Of a stretch of 64,000 nucleotides of DNA, positions 24,401 through 37,993 are shown in pieces; within the stretch, counting starts at the first letter, position 1; every line of letters begins with the position of its first letter. Position numbers and translations under genes: made by a program. A model generated the notes under the pieces. The model saw only the letters and a list, made by a program, of their open reading frames with translations. It was not told where the DNA came from and made no database searches. Origin of the DNA: Parapristionchus giblindavisi (Eukaryota > Nematoda > Chromadorea > Rhabditida > Diplogasteridae); contig CALSFV010000219.1 in NCBI GenBank assembly GCA_943737045.1, positions 930,001 to 994,000 of the forward strand, given 5' to 3'.

Positions 24401-26858
24401 ATACTCAGAATTTTTTGCTCTTTCGTTTGGTATATGACACACTGGGTCTAGCAGAAAATTATTCATGTCAGGTATTGTTTTGGTCTTATCGGAGTGAAAG
24501 CTACTTTTGTACTTTGGGCATTGTGGAATCAACACAAGATTACAGTTTGACATGAACTGAAGTGTAGATTATTCAGAATTTTTTGCTCTTTCACGTGGTA
24601 TATGCTACGATAAGTTTAGATTAAATATTGGCGTGTCACGAATTCTTTAATGCTAAAAATGCATGGTTCAATGTTGCTAATTCGGCTGGAGCGGCCGTTG
24701 TTCAACATGGAACGTTGCAAAATACTCAGAATTTTTTGCTCTTTCGTTTGGTATGTGACACGCTGGGTCTAGCAGAAAATTTTTCATGTCAGGTATACTT
24801 TTGGTCTTATCAGAGTGAAAGCTACTTTTGTACTTTGGGCATTGTGGAATCAACACAAGATAACAGTTTGACATGAACTGAAGTGTAGATTATTCAGAAT
24901 TTTTTGCTCTTTCACGTGGTATATGCTACGATAAGTTTCGATAAAGCATTGACATGTCACGAATTCTTTATTGCCAAAAATGCATAATTCAATTTTGTAA
25001 ATTCGGCTGAAGTGCCCGTTGTTCAACATGGGAACGAGCAAAATACTCAGAATTTTTTGCTCTTTCGTTTGGTATATGACACACTGGGTCTAGCAGAAAA
25101 TTATTCATGTCAGGTATTGTTTTGGTCTTATCGGAGTGAAAGCTACTTTTGTACTTTGGGCATTGTGGAATCAACACAAGATTACAGTTAGATATGAACT
25201 GAAGTGTAGATTATTCAGAATTTTTTGCTCTTTCACGTGGTATATGCTACGATAAGTTTAGATTAAATATTGGCGTGTCACGAATTCTTTAATGCTAAAA
25301 ATGCATGGTTCAATGTTGCTAATTCGGCTGGAGCGGCCGTTGTTCAACATGGAACGTTGCAAAATACTCAGAATTTTTTGCTCTTTCGTTTGGTATATGA
25401 CACGCTGGGTCTAGCAGAAAATTTTTCATGTCAGGTATACTTTTGGTCTTATCAGAGTGAAAGCTACTTTTGTACTTTGGGCATTGTGGAATCAACACAA
25501 GATAACAGTTTGACATGAACTGAAGTGTAGATTATTCAGAATTTTTTGCTCTTTCACGTGGTATATGCTACGATAAGTTTCGATAAAGCATTGACATGTC
25601 ACGAATTCTTTATTGCCAAAAATGCATAATTCAATTTTGTAAATTCGGCTGAAGTGCCCGTTGTTCAACATGGGAACGAGCAAAATACTCAGAATTTTTT
25701 GCTCTTTCGTTTGGTATATGACACACTGGGTCTAGCAGAAAATTATTCATGTCAGGTATTGTTTTGGTCTTATCGGAGTGAAAGCTACTTTTGTACTTTG
25801 GGCATTGTGGAATCAACACAAGATTACAGTTTGACATGAACTGAAGTGTAGATTATTCAGAATTTTTTGCTCTTTCACGTGGTATATGCTACGATAAGTT
25901 TAGATTAAATATTGGCGTGTCACGAATTCTTTAATGCTAAAAATGCATGGTTCAATGTTGCTAATTCGGCTGGAGCGGCCGTTGTTCAACATGGAACGTT
26001 GCAAAATACTCAGAATTTTTTGCTCTTTCGTTTGGTATGTGACACGCTGGGTCTAGCAGAAAATTTTTCATGTCAGGTATACTTTTGGTCTTATCAGAGT
26101 GAAAGCTACTTTTGTACTTTGGGCATTGTGGAATCAACACAAGATTACAGTTTGACATGAACTGAAGTGTAGATTATTCAGAATTTTTTGCTCTTTCACG
26201 TGGTATATGCTACGATAAGTTTAGATTAAATATTGGCGTGTCACGAATTCTTTAATGCTAAAAATGCATGGTTCAATGTTGCTAATTCGGCTGGAGCGGC
26301 CGTTGTTCAACATAGAACGTTGCAAATACTCAGAATTTTTTGCTCTTTCGTTTGGTATATGACACGCTGGGTCTAGCAGAAAATTTTTCATGTCAGGTAT
26401 ACTTTTGGTCTTATCAGAGTGAAAGCTACTTTTGTACTTTGGGCATTGTGGAATCAACACAAGATTACAGTTTGACATGAACTGAAGTGTTGATTATTCA
26501 GAATTTTTTGCTCTTTCACGTGGTATATGCTACGATAAGTTTAGATTAAATATTGGCGTGTCACGAATTCTTTAATGCTAAAAATGCATGGTTCAATGTT
26601 GTTAATTCGGCTGGAGCGGCCGTTGTTCAACATGGAACGTTGCAAAATACTCAGAATTTTTTGCTCTTTCGTTTGGTATATGACACGCTGGGTCTAGCAG
26701 AAAATTTTTCATGTCAGGTATACTTTTGGTCTTATCAGAGTGAAAGCTACTTTTGTACTTTGGGCATTGTGGAATCAACACAAGATAACAGTTTGACATG
26801 AACTGAAGTGTAGATTATTCAGAATTTTTTGCTCTTTCACGTGGTATATGCTACGATA
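15411..26858 (+). repeat. Domain 4: mixed block with long duplications
   Basis: Unit starts: S 15411; Bd 15520; Bv 15840; A 16161; B 16482; A 16803; B 17124; A 17445; Bd 17766; A 18086; B/A 18407; Bc 18728; S 19049; Bd 19158; Bv 19478; B/A/B 19799; B 20120; A 20441; B 20762; A 21083; Bc 21404; B/A/B 21725; B 22046; A 22367; B 22688; A 23009; Bd 23330; A 23650; B 23971; A 24292; Bc 24613; A 24934; B 25255; A 25576; Bc 25897; Bd 26218; Bv 26538. Some A units are marked by 'gttagatatg' (16803, 18086, 20441, 22367, 23650, 24934), others by 'cacaaaattac' (17445, 21083, 23009). The order of these markers recurs, revealing copies several units long. The last four units (25576-26858, 1283 bp) are the 1392-bp repeat without its S unit. 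Confidence 0.92.
19799..20119 (+). repeat. B/A/B double-switch monomer
   Basis: Starts as B, switches to A at the 'gtcacgaattcttta' stretch, and returns to B between 19881 and 19896: 'gaagtgcccg' (A) is followed by 'catggaacgttgc' (B). The same double switch is present at 21725, six units away, showing that the two are copies. A short A patch of about 80 bp inside B is a typical gene-conversion tract. Unit 62502 is a related mosaic that keeps A sequence slightly further, to 'catgggaacgagc'. Confidence 0.88.
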
Positions 26859-28250
26859 AGTTTCGATAAAGCATTGACATGTCACGAATTCTTTATTGCC
26901 AAAAATGCATAATTCAATTTTGTAAATTCGGCTGAAGTGCCCGTTGTTCAACATGGGAACGAGCAAAATACTCAGAATTTTTTGATCTTTCGTTTGGTAT
27001 ATGACACACTGGGTCTAGCAGAAAATTATTCATGTCAGGTATTGTTTTGGTCTTATCGGAGTGAAAGCTACTTTTGTACTTTGGGCATTGTGGAATCAAC
27101 ACAAGATTACAGTTTGACATGAACTGAAGTGTAGATTATTCAGAATTTTTTGCTCTTTCACGTGGTATATGCTACGATAAGTTTAGATTAAATATTGGCG
27201 TGTCACGAATTCTTTAATGCTAAAAATGCATGGTTCAATGTTGCTAATTCGGCTGGAGCGGCCGTTGTTCAACATGGAACGTTGCAAAATACTCAGAATT
27301 TTTTGCTCTTTCGTTTGGTATGTGACACGCTGGGTCTAGCAGAAAATTTTTCATGTCAGGTATACTTTTGGTCTTATCAGAGTGAAAGCTACTTTTGTAC
27401 TTTGGGCATTGTGGAATCAACACAAGATAACAGTTTGACATGAACTGAAGTGTAGATTATTCAGAATTTTTTGCTCTTTCACGTGGTATATGCTACGATA
27501 CTTTTGTACTTTGGGCATTGTGGAATCAACACAAAATTACAGTTTGACATGAACTGAAGTGTAGATTATTCAGAATTTTTTGCTCTTTCACGTGGTATAT
27601 GCTACGATAAGTTTAGATTAAATATTGGCGTGTCACGAATTCTTTAATGCTAAAAATGCATGGTTCAATGTTGCTAATTCGGCTGGAGCGGCCGTTGTTC
27701 AACATAGAACGTTGCAAATACTCAGAATTTTTTGCTCTTTCGTTTGGTATATGACACGCTGGGTCTAGCAGAAAATTTTTCATGTCAGGTATACTTTTGG
27801 TCTTATCAGAGTGAAAGCTACTTTTGTACTTTGGGCATTGTGGAATCAACACAAGATTACAGTTTGACATGAACTGAAGTGTTGATTATTCAGAATTTTT
27901 TGCTCTTTCACGTGGTATATGCTACGATAAGTTTAGATTAAATATTGGCGTGTCACGAATTCTTTAATGCTAAAAATGCATGGTTCAATGTTGTTAATTC
28001 GGCTGGAGCGGCCGTTGTTCAACATGGAACGTTGCAAAATACTCAGAATTTTTTGCTCTTTCGTTTGGTTTATGACACGCTGGGTCTAGCAGAAAATTTT
28101 TCATGTCAGGTATACTTTTGGTCTTATCAGAGTGAAAGCTACTTTTGTACTTTGGGCATTGTGGAATCAACACAAGATAACAGTTTGACATGAACTGAAG
28201 TGTAGATTATTCAGAATTTTTTGCTCTTTCACGTGGTATATGCTACGATA
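26859..28250 (+). repeat. 1392-bp higher-order repeat, copy 1
   Basis: Units start at 26859 (A), 27180 (Bc), 27501 (S), 27610 (Bd) and 27930 (Bv). Private changes: A at 26985 (giving 'tttgatcttt') and T at 28070 (giving 'ttggtttatg'). Confidence 0.95.
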
Positions 28251-29642
28251 AGTTTCGATAAAGCATTGACATGTCACGAATTCTTTATTGCCAAAAATGC
28301 ATAATTCAATTTTGTAAATTCGGCTGAAGTGCCCGTTGTTCAACATGGGAACGAGCAAAATACTCAGAATTTTTTGCTCTTTCGTTTGGTATATGACACA
28401 CTGGGTCTAGCAGAAAATTATTCATGTCAGGTATTGTTTTGGTCTTATCGGAGTGAAAGCTACTTTTGTACTTTGGGCATTGTGGAATCAACACAAGATT
28501 ACAGTTTGACATGAACTGAAGTGTAGATTATTCAGAATTTTTTGCTCTTTCACGTGGTATATGCTACGATAAGTTTAGATTAAATATTGGCGTGTCACGA
28601 ATTCTTTAATGCTAAAAATGCATGGTTCAATGTTGCTAATTCGGCTGGAGCGGCCGTTGTTCAACATGGAACGTTGCAAAATACTCAGAATTTTTTGCTC
28701 TTTCGTTTGGTATGTGACACGCTGGGTCTAGCAGAAAATTTTTCATGTCAGGTATACTTTTGGTCTTATCAGAGTGAAAGCTACTTTTGTACTTTGGGCA
28801 TTGTGGAATCAACACAAGATAACAGTTTGACATGAACTGAAGTGTAGATTATTCAGAATTTTTTGCTCTTTCACGTGGTATATGCTACGATACTTTTGTA
28901 CTTTGGGCATTGTGGAATCAACACAAAATTACAGTTTGACATGAACTGAAGTGTAGATTATTCAGAATTTTTTGCTCTTTCACGTGGTATATGCTACGAT
29001 AAGTTTAGATTAAATATTGGCGTGTCACGAATTCTTTAATGCTAAAAATGCATGGTTCAATGTTGCTAATTCGGCTGGAGCGGCCGTTGTTCAACATAGA
29101 ACGTTGCAAATACTCAGAATTTTTTGCTCTTTCGTTTGGTATATGACACGCTGGGTCTAGCAGAAAATTTTTCATGTCAGGTATACTTTTGGTCTTATCA
29201 GAGTGAAAGCTACTTTTGTACTTTGGGCATTGTGGAATCAACACAAGATTACAGTTTGACATGAACTGAAGTGTTGATTATTCAGAATTTTTTGCTCTTT
29301 CACGTGGTATATGCTACGATAAGTTTAGATTAAATATTGGCGTGTCACGAATTCTTTAATGCTAAAAATGCATGGTTCAATGTTGTTAATTCGGCTGGAG
29401 CGGCCGTTGTTCAACATGGAACGTTGCAAAATACTCAGAATTTTTTGCTCTTTCGTTTGGTATATGACACGCTGGGTCTAGCAGAAAATTTTTCATGTCA
29501 GGTATACTTTTGGTCTTATCAGAGTGAAAGCTACTTTTGTACTTTGGGCATTGTGGAATCAACACAAGATAACAGTTTGACATGAACTGAAGTGTAGATT
29601 ATTCAGAATTTTTTGCTCTTTCACGTGGTATATGCTACGATA
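28251..29642 (+). repeat. 1392-bp higher-order repeat, copy 2
   Basis: Units start at 28251 (A), 28572 (Bc), 28893 (S), 29002 (Bd) and 29322 (Bv). No private change was noticed. Confidence 0.95.
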
Positions 29643-31034
29643 AGTTTCGATAAAGCATTGACATGTCACGAATTCTTTATTGCCAAAAATGCATAATTCA
29701 ATTTTGTAAATTCGGCTGAAGTGCCCGTTGTTCAACATGGGAACGAGCAAAATACTCAGAATTTTTTGCTCTTTCGTTTGGTATATGACACACTGGGTCT
29801 AGCAGAAAATTATTCATGTCAGGTATTGTTTTGGTCTTATCGGAGTGAAAGCTACTTTTGTACTTTGGGCATTGTGGAATCAACACAAGATTACAGTTTG
29901 ACATGAACTGAAGTGTAGATTATTCAGAATTTTTTGCTCTTTCACGTGGTATATGCTACGATAAGTTTAGATTAAATATTGGCGTGTCACGAATTCTTTA
30001 ATGCTAAAAATGCATGGTTCAATGTTGCTAATTCGGCTGGAGCGGCCGTTGTTCAACATGGAACGTTGCAAAATACTCAGAATTTTTTGCTCTTTCGTTT
30101 GGTATGTGACACGCTGGGTCTAGCAGAAAATTTTTCATGTCAGGTATACTTTTGGTCTTATCAGAGTGAAAGCTACTTTTGTACTTTGGGCATTGTGGAA
30201 TCAACACAAGATAACAGTTTGACATGAACTGAAGTGTAGATTATTCAGAATTTTTTGCTCTTTCACGTGGTATATGCTACGATACTTTTGTACTTTGGGC
30301 ATTGTGGAATCAACACAAAATTACAGTTTGACATGAACTGAAGTGTAGATTATTCAGAATTTTTTGCTCTTTCACGTGGTATATGCTACGATAAGTTTAG
30401 ATTAAATATTGGCGTGTCACGAATTCTTTAATGCTAAAAATGCATGGTTCAATGTTGCTAATTCGGCTGGAGCGGCCGTTGTTCAACATAGAACGTTGCA
30501 AATACTCAGAATTTTTTGCTCTTTCGTTTGGTATATGACACGCTGGGTCTAGCAGAAAATTTTTCATGTCAGGTATACTTTTGGTCTTATCAGAGTGAAA
30601 GCTACTTTTGTACTTTGGGCATTGTGGAATCAACACAAGATTACAGTTTGACATGAACTGAAGTGTTGATTATTCAGAATTTTTTGCTCTTTCACGTGGT
30701 ATATGCTACGATAAGTTTAGATTAAATATTGGCGTGTCACGAATTCTTTAATGCTAAAAATGCATGGTTCAATGTTGTTAATTCGGCTGGAGCGGCCGTT
30801 GTTCAACATGGAACGTTGCAAAATACTCAGAATTTTTTGCTCTTTCGTTTGGTATATGACACGCTGGGTCTAGCAGAAAATTTTTCATGTCAGGTATACT
30901 TTTGGTCTTATCAGAGTGAAAGCTACTTTTGTACTTTGGGCATTGTGGAATCAACACAAGATAACAGTTTGACATGAACTGAAGTGTAGATTATTCAGAA
31001 TTTTTTGCTCTTTCACGTGGTATATGCTACGATA
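29643..31034 (+). repeat. 1392-bp higher-order repeat, copy 3
   Basis: Units start at 29643 (A), 29964 (Bc), 30285 (S), 30394 (Bd) and 30714 (Bv). No private change was noticed. Confidence 0.95.
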
Positions 31035-32425
31035 AGTTTCGATAAAGCATTGACATGTCACGAATTCTTTATTGCCAAAAATGCATAATTCAATTTTGTA
31101 AATTCGGCTGAAGTGCCCGTTGTTCAACATGGGAACGAGCAAAATACTCAGAATTTTTTGCTCTTTCGTTTGGTATATGACACACTGGGTCTAGCAGAAA
31201 ATTATTCATGTCAGGTATTGTTTTGGTCTTATCGGAGTGAAAGCTACTTTTGTACTTTGGGCATTGTGGAATCAACACAAGATTACAGTTTGACATGAAC
31301 TGAAGTGTAGATTATTCAGAATTTTTTGCTCTTTCACGTGGTATATGCTACGATAAGTTTAGATTAAATATTGGCGTGTCACGAATTCTTTAATGCTAAA
31401 AATGCATGGTTCAATGTTGCTAATTCGGCTGGAGCGGCCGTTGTTCAACATGGAACGTTGCAAAATACTCAGAATTTTTTGCTCTTTCGTTTGGTATGTG
31501 ACACGCTGGGTCTAGCAGAAAATTTTTCATGTCAGGTATACTTTTGGTCTTATCAGAGTGAAAGCTACTTTTGTACTTTGGGCATTGTGGAATCAACACA
31601 AGATAACAGTTTGACATGAACTGAAGTGTAGATTATTCAGAATTTTTTGCTCTTTCACGTGGTATATGCTACGATACTTTTGTACTTTGGGCATTGTGGA
31701 ATCAACACAAAATTACAGTTTGACATGAACTGAAGTGTAGATTATTCAGAATTTTTTGCTCTTTCACGTGGTATATGCTACGATAAGTTTAGATTAAATA
31801 TTGGCGTGTCACGAATTCTTTAATGCTAAAAATGCATGGTTCAATGTTGCTAATTCGGCTGGAGCGGCCGTTGTTCAACATAGAACGTTGCAAATACTCA
31901 GAATTTTTTGCTCTTTCGTTTGGTATATGACACGCTGGGTCTAGCAGAAAATTTTTCATGTCAGGTATACTTTTGGTCTTATCAGAGTGAAAGCTACTTT
32001 TGTACTTTGGGCATTGTGGAATCAACACAAGATTACAGTTTGACATGAACTGAAGTGTTGATTATTCAGAATTTTTTGCTCTTTCACGTGGTATATGCTA
32101 CGATAAGTTTAGATTAAATATTGGCGTGTCACGAATTCTTTAATGCTAAAATGCATGGTTCAATGTTGTTAATTCGGCTGGAGCGGCCGTTGTTCAACAT
32201 GGAACGTTGCAAAATACTCAGAATTTTTTGCTCTTTCGTTTGGTATATGACACGCTGGGTCTAGCAGAAAATTTTTCATGTCAGGTATACTTTTGGTCTT
32301 ATCAGAGTGAAAGCTACTTTTGTACTTTGGGCATTGTGGAATCAACACAAGATAACAGTTTGACATGAACTGAAGTGTAGATTATTCAGAATTTTTTGCT
32401 CTTTCACGTGGTATATGCTACGATA
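31035..32425 (+). repeat. 1392-bp higher-order repeat, copy 4 (1391 bp)
   Basis: Units start at 31035 (A), 31356 (Bc), 31677 (S), 31786 (Bd) and 32106 (Bv). The Bv unit has lost one A from the five-A run in 'gctaaaaatgc' (about 32148-32151), so the copy is one base short. This is the only 320-bp unit not due to the Bd deletion. Confidence 0.95.
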
Positions 32426-33817
32426 AGTTTCGATAAAGCATTGACATGTCACGAATTCTTTATTGCCAAAAATGCATAATTCAATTTTGTAAATTCGGCT
32501 GAAGTGCCCGTTGTTCAACATGGGAACGAGCAAAATACTCAGAATTTTTTGCTCTTTCGTTTGGTATATGACACACTGGGTCTAGCAGAAAATTATTCAT
32601 GTCAGGTATTGTTTTGGTCTTATCGGAGTGAAAGCTACTTTTGTACTTTGGGCATTGTGGAATCAACACAAGATTACAGTTTGACATGAACTGAAGTGTA
32701 GATTATTCAGAATTTTTTGCTCTTTCACGTGGTATATGCTACGATAAGTTTAGATTAAATATTGGCGTGTCACGAATTCTTTAATGCTAAAAATGCATGG
32801 TTCAATGTTGCTAATTCGGCTGGAGCGGCCGTTGTTCAACATGGAACGTTGCAAAATACTCAGAATTTTTTGCTCTTTCGTTTGGTATGTGACACGCTGG
32901 GTCTAGCAGAAAATTTTTCATGTCAGGTATACTTTTGGTCTTATCAGAGTGAAAGCTACTTTTGTACTTTGGGCATTGTGGAATCAACACAAGATAACAG
33001 TTTGACATGAACTGAAGTGTAGATTATTCAGAATTTTTTGCTCTTTCACGTGGTATATGCTACGATACTTTTGTACTTTGGGCATTGTGGAATCAACACA
33101 AAATTACAGTTTGACATGAACTGAAGTGTAGATTATTCAGAATTTTTTGCTCTTTCACGTGGTATATGCTACGATAAGTTTAGATTAAATATTGGCGTGT
33201 CACGAATTCTTTAATGCTAAAAATGCATGGTTCAATGTTGCTAATTCGGCTGGAGCGGCCGTTGTTCAACATAGAACGTTGCAAATACTCAGAATTTTTT
33301 GCTCTTTCGTTTGGTATATGACACGCTGGGTCTAGCAGAAAATTTTTCATGTCAGGTATACTTTTGGTCTTATCAGAGTGAAAGCTACTTTTGTACTTTG
33401 GGCATTGTGGAATCAACACAAGATTACAGTTTGACATGAACTGAAGTGTTGATTATTCAGAATTTTTTGCTCTTTCACGTGGTATATGCTACGATAAGTT
33501 TAGATTAAATATTGGCGTGTCACGAATTCTTTAATGCTAAAAATGCATGGTTCAATGTTGTTAATTCGGCTGGAGCGGCCGTTGTTCAACATGGAACGTT
33601 GCAAAATACTCAGAATTTTTTGCTCTTTCGTTTGGTATATGACACGCTGGGTCTAGCAGAAAATTTTTCATGTCAGGTATACTTTTGGTCTTATCAGAGT
33701 GAAAGCTACTTTTGTACTTTGGGCATTGTGGAATCAACACAAGATAACAGTTTGACATGAACTGAAGTGTAGATTATTCAGAATTTTTTGCTCTTTCACG
33801 TGGTATATGCTACGATA
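32426..33817 (+). repeat. 1392-bp higher-order repeat, copy 5
   Basis: Units start at 32426 (A), 32747 (Bc), 33068 (S), 33177 (Bd) and 33497 (Bv). The one-base deletion of copy 4 is absent. No private change was noticed. Confidence 0.95.
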
Positions 33818-35209
33818 AGTTTCGATAAAGCATTGACATGTCACGAATTCTTTATTGCCAAAAATGCATAATTCAATTTTGTAAATTCGGCTGAAGTGCC
33901 CGTTGTTCAACATGGGAACGAGCAAAATACTCAGAATTTTTTGCTCTTTCGTTTGGTATATGACACACTGGGTCTAGCAGAAAATTATTCATGTCAGGTA
34001 TTGTTTTGGTCTTATCGGAGTGAAAGCTACTTTTGTACTTTGGGCATTGTGGAATCAACACAAGATTACAGTTTGACATGAACTGAAGTGTAGATTATTC
34101 AGAATTTTTTGCTCTTTCACGTGGTATATGCTACGATAAGTTTAGATTAAATATTGGCGTGTCACGAATTCTTTAATGCTAAAAATGCATGGTTCAATGT
34201 TGCTAATTCGGCTGGAGCGGCCGTTGTTCAACATGGAACGTTGCAAAATACTCAGAATTTTTTGCTCTTTCGTTTGGTATGTGACACGCTGGGTCTAGCA
34301 GAAAATTTTTCATGTCAGGTATACTTTTGGTCTTATCAGAGTGAAAGCTACTTTTGTACTTTGGGCATTGTGGAATCAACACAAGATAACAGTTTGACAT
34401 GAACTGAAGTGTAGATTATTCAGAATTTTTTGCTCTTTCACGTGGTATATGCTACGATACTTTTGTACTTTGGGCATTGTGGAATCAACACAAAATTACA
34501 GTTTGACATGAACTGAAGTGTAGATTATTCAGAATTTTTTGCTCTTTCACGTGGTATATGCTACGATAAGTTTAGATTAAATATTGGCGTGTCACGAATT
34601 CTTTAATGCTAAAAATGCATGGTTCAATGTTGCTAATTCGGCTGGAGCGGCCGTTGTTCAACATAGAACGTTGCAAATACTCAGAATTTTTTGCTCTTTC
34701 GTTTGGTATATGACACGCTGGGTCTAGCAGAAAATTTTTCATGTCAGGTATACTTTTGGTCTTATCAGAGTGAAAGCTACTTTTGTACTTTGGGCATTGT
34801 GGAATCAACACAAGATTACAGTTTGACATGAACTGAAGTGTTGATTATTCAGAATTTTTTGCTCTTTCACGTGGTATATGCTACGATAAGTTTAGATTAA
34901 ATATTGGCGTGTCACGAATTCTTTAATGCTAAAAATGCATGGTTCAATGTTGTTAATTCGGCTGGAGCGGCCGTTGTTCAACATGGAACGTTGCAAAATA
35001 CTCAGAATTTTTTGCTCTTTCGTTTGGTATATGACACGCTGGGTCTAGCAGAAAATTTTTCATGTCAGGTATACTTTTGGTCTTATCAGAGTGAAAGCTA
35101 CTTTTGTACTTTGGGCATTGTGGAATCAACACAAGATAACAGTTTGACATGAACTGAAGTGTAGATTATTCAGAATTTTTTGCTCTTTCACGTGGTATAT
35201 GCTACGATA
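33818..35209 (+). repeat. 1392-bp higher-order repeat, copy 6
   Basis: Units start at 33818 (A), 34139 (Bc), 34460 (S), 34569 (Bd) and 34889 (Bv). No private change was noticed. Confidence 0.95.
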
Positions 35210-36601
35210 AGTTTCGATAAAGCATTGACATGTCACGAATTCTTTATTGCCAAAAATGCATAATTCAATTTTGTAAATTCGGCTGAAGTGCCCGTTGTTC
35301 AACATGGGAACGAGCAAAATACTCAGAATTTTTTGCTCTTTCGTTTGGTATATGACACACTGGGTCTAGCAGAAAATTATTCATGTCAGGTATTGTTTTG
35401 GTCTTATCGGAGTGAAAGCTACTTTTGTACTTTGGGCATTGTGGAATCAACACAAGATTACAGTTTGACATGAACTGAAGTGTAGATTATTCAGAATTTT
35501 TTGCTCTTTCACGTGGTATATGCTACGATAAGTTTAGATTAAATATTGGCGTGTCACGAATTCTTTAATGCTAAAAATGCATGGTTCAATGTTGCTAATT
35601 CGGCTGGAGCGGCCGTTGTTCAACATGGAACGTTGCAAAATACTCAGAATTTTTTGCTCTTTCGTTTGGTATGTGACACGCTGGGTCTAGCAGAAAATTT
35701 TTCATGTCAGGTATACTTTTGGTCTTATCAGAGTGAAAGCTACTTTTGTACTTTGGGCATTGTGGAATCAACACAAGATAACAGTTTGACATGAACTGAA
35801 GTGTAGATTATTCAGAATTTTTTGCTCTTTCACGTGGTATATGCTACGATACTTTTGTACTTTGGGCATTGTGGAATCAACACAAAATTACAGTTTGACA
35901 TGAACTGAAGTGTAGATTATTCAGAATTTTTTGCTCTTTCACGTGGTATATGCTACGATAAGTTTAGATTAAATATTGGCGTGTCACGAATTCTTTAATG
36001 CTAAAAATGCATGGTTCAATGTTGCTAATTCGGCTGGAGCGGCCGTTGTTCAACATAGAACGTTGCAAATACTCAGAATTTTTTGCTCTTTCGTTTGGTA
36101 TATGACACGCTGGGTCTAGCAGAAAATTTTTCATGTCAGGTATACTTTTGGTCTTATCAGAGTGAAAGCTACTTTTGTACTTTGGGCATTGTGGAATCAA
36201 CACAAGATTACAGTTTGACATGAACTGAAGTGTTGATTATTCAGAATTTTTTGCTCTTTCACGTGGTATATGCTACGATAAGTTTAGATTAAATATTGGC
36301 GTGTCACGAATTCTTTAATGCTAAAAATGCATGGTTCAATGTTGTTAATTCGGCTGGAGCGGCCGTTGTTCAACATGGAACGTTGCAAAATACTCAGAAT
36401 TTTTTGCTCTTTCGTTTGGTATATGACACGCTGGGTCTAGCAGAAAATTTTTCATGTCAGGTATACTTTTGGTCTTATCAGAGTGAAAGCTACTTTTGTA
36501 CTTTGGGCATTGTGGAATCAACACAAGATAACAGTTTGACATGAACTGAAGTGTAGATTATTCAGAATTTTTTGCTCTTTCACGTGGTATATGCTACGAT
36601 A
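35210..36601 (+). repeat. 1392-bp higher-order repeat, copy 7
   Basis: Units start at 35210 (A), 35531 (Bc), 35852 (S), 35961 (Bd) and 36281 (Bv). No private change was noticed. Confidence 0.95.
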
Positions 36602-37993
36602 AGTTTCGATAAAGCATTGACATGTCACGAATTCTTTATTGCCAAAAATGCATAATTCAATTTTGTAAATTCGGCTGAAGTGCCCGTTGTTCAACATGGG
36701 AACGAGCAAAATACTCAGAATTTTTTGCTCTTTCGTTTGGTATATGACACACTGGGTCTAGCAGAAAATTATTCATGTCAGGTATTGTTTTGGTCTTATC
36801 GGAGTGAAAGCTACTTTTGTACTTTGGGCATTGTGGAATCAACACAAGATTACAGTTTGACATGAACTGAAGTGTAGATTATTCAGAATTTTTTGCTCTT
36901 TCACGTGGTATATGCTACGATAAGTTTAGATTAAATATTGGCGTGTCACGAATTCTTTAATGCTAAAAATGCATGGTTCAATGTTGCTAATTCGGCTGGA
37001 GCGGCCGTTGTTCAACATGGAACGTTGCAAAATACTCAGAATTTTTTGCTCTTTCGTTTGGTATGTGACACGCTGGGTCTAGCAGAAATTTTTTCATGTC
37101 AGGTATACTTTTGGTCTTATCAGAGTGAAAGCTACTTTTGTACTTTGGGCATTGTGGAATCAACACAAGATAACAGTTTGACATGAACTGAAGTGTAGAT
37201 TATTCAGAATTTTTTGCTCTTTCACGTGGTATATGCTACGATACTTTTGTACTTTGGGCATTGTGGAATCAACACAAAATTACAGTTTGACATGAACTGA
37301 AGTGTAGATTATTCAGAATTTTTTGCTCTTTCACGTGGTATATGCTACGATAAGTTTAGATTAAATATTGGCGTGTCACGAATTCTTTAATGCTAAAAAT
37401 GCATGGTTCAATGTTGCTAATTCGGCTGGAGCGGCCGTTGTTCAACATAGAACGTTGCAAATACTCAGAATTTTTTGCTCTTTCGTTTGGTATATGACAC
37501 GCTGGGTCTAGCAGAAAATTTTTCATGTCAGGTATACTTTTGGTCTTATCAGAGTGAAAGCTACTTTTGTACTTTGGGCATTGTGGAATCAACACAAGAT
37601 TACAGTTTGACATGAACTGAAGTGTTGATTATTCAGAATTTTTTGCTCTTTCACGTGGTATATGCTACGATAAGTTTAGATTAAATATTGGCGTGTCACG
37701 AATTCTTTAATGCTAAAAATGCATGGTTCAATGTTGTTAATTCGGCTGGAGCGGCCGTTGTTCAACATGGAACGTTGCAAAATACTCAGAATTTTTTGCT
37801 CTTTCGTTTGGTATATGACACGCTGGGTCTAGCAGAAAATTTTTCATGTCAGGTATACTTTTGGTCTTATCAGAGTGAAAGCTACTTTTGTACTTTGGGC
37901 ATTGTGGAATCAACACAAGATAACAGTTTGACATGAACTGAAGTGTAGATTATTCAGAATTTTTTGCTCTTTCACGTGGTATATGCTACGATA
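36602..37993 (+). repeat. 1392-bp higher-order repeat, copy 8
   Basis: Units start at 36602 (A), 36923 (Bc), 37244 (S), 37353 (Bd) and 37673 (Bv). The Bc unit has T at 37089 ('agcagaaattttttc'), a change shared only with the B unit starting at 39703, on the other side of the insertion. Confidence 0.95.
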
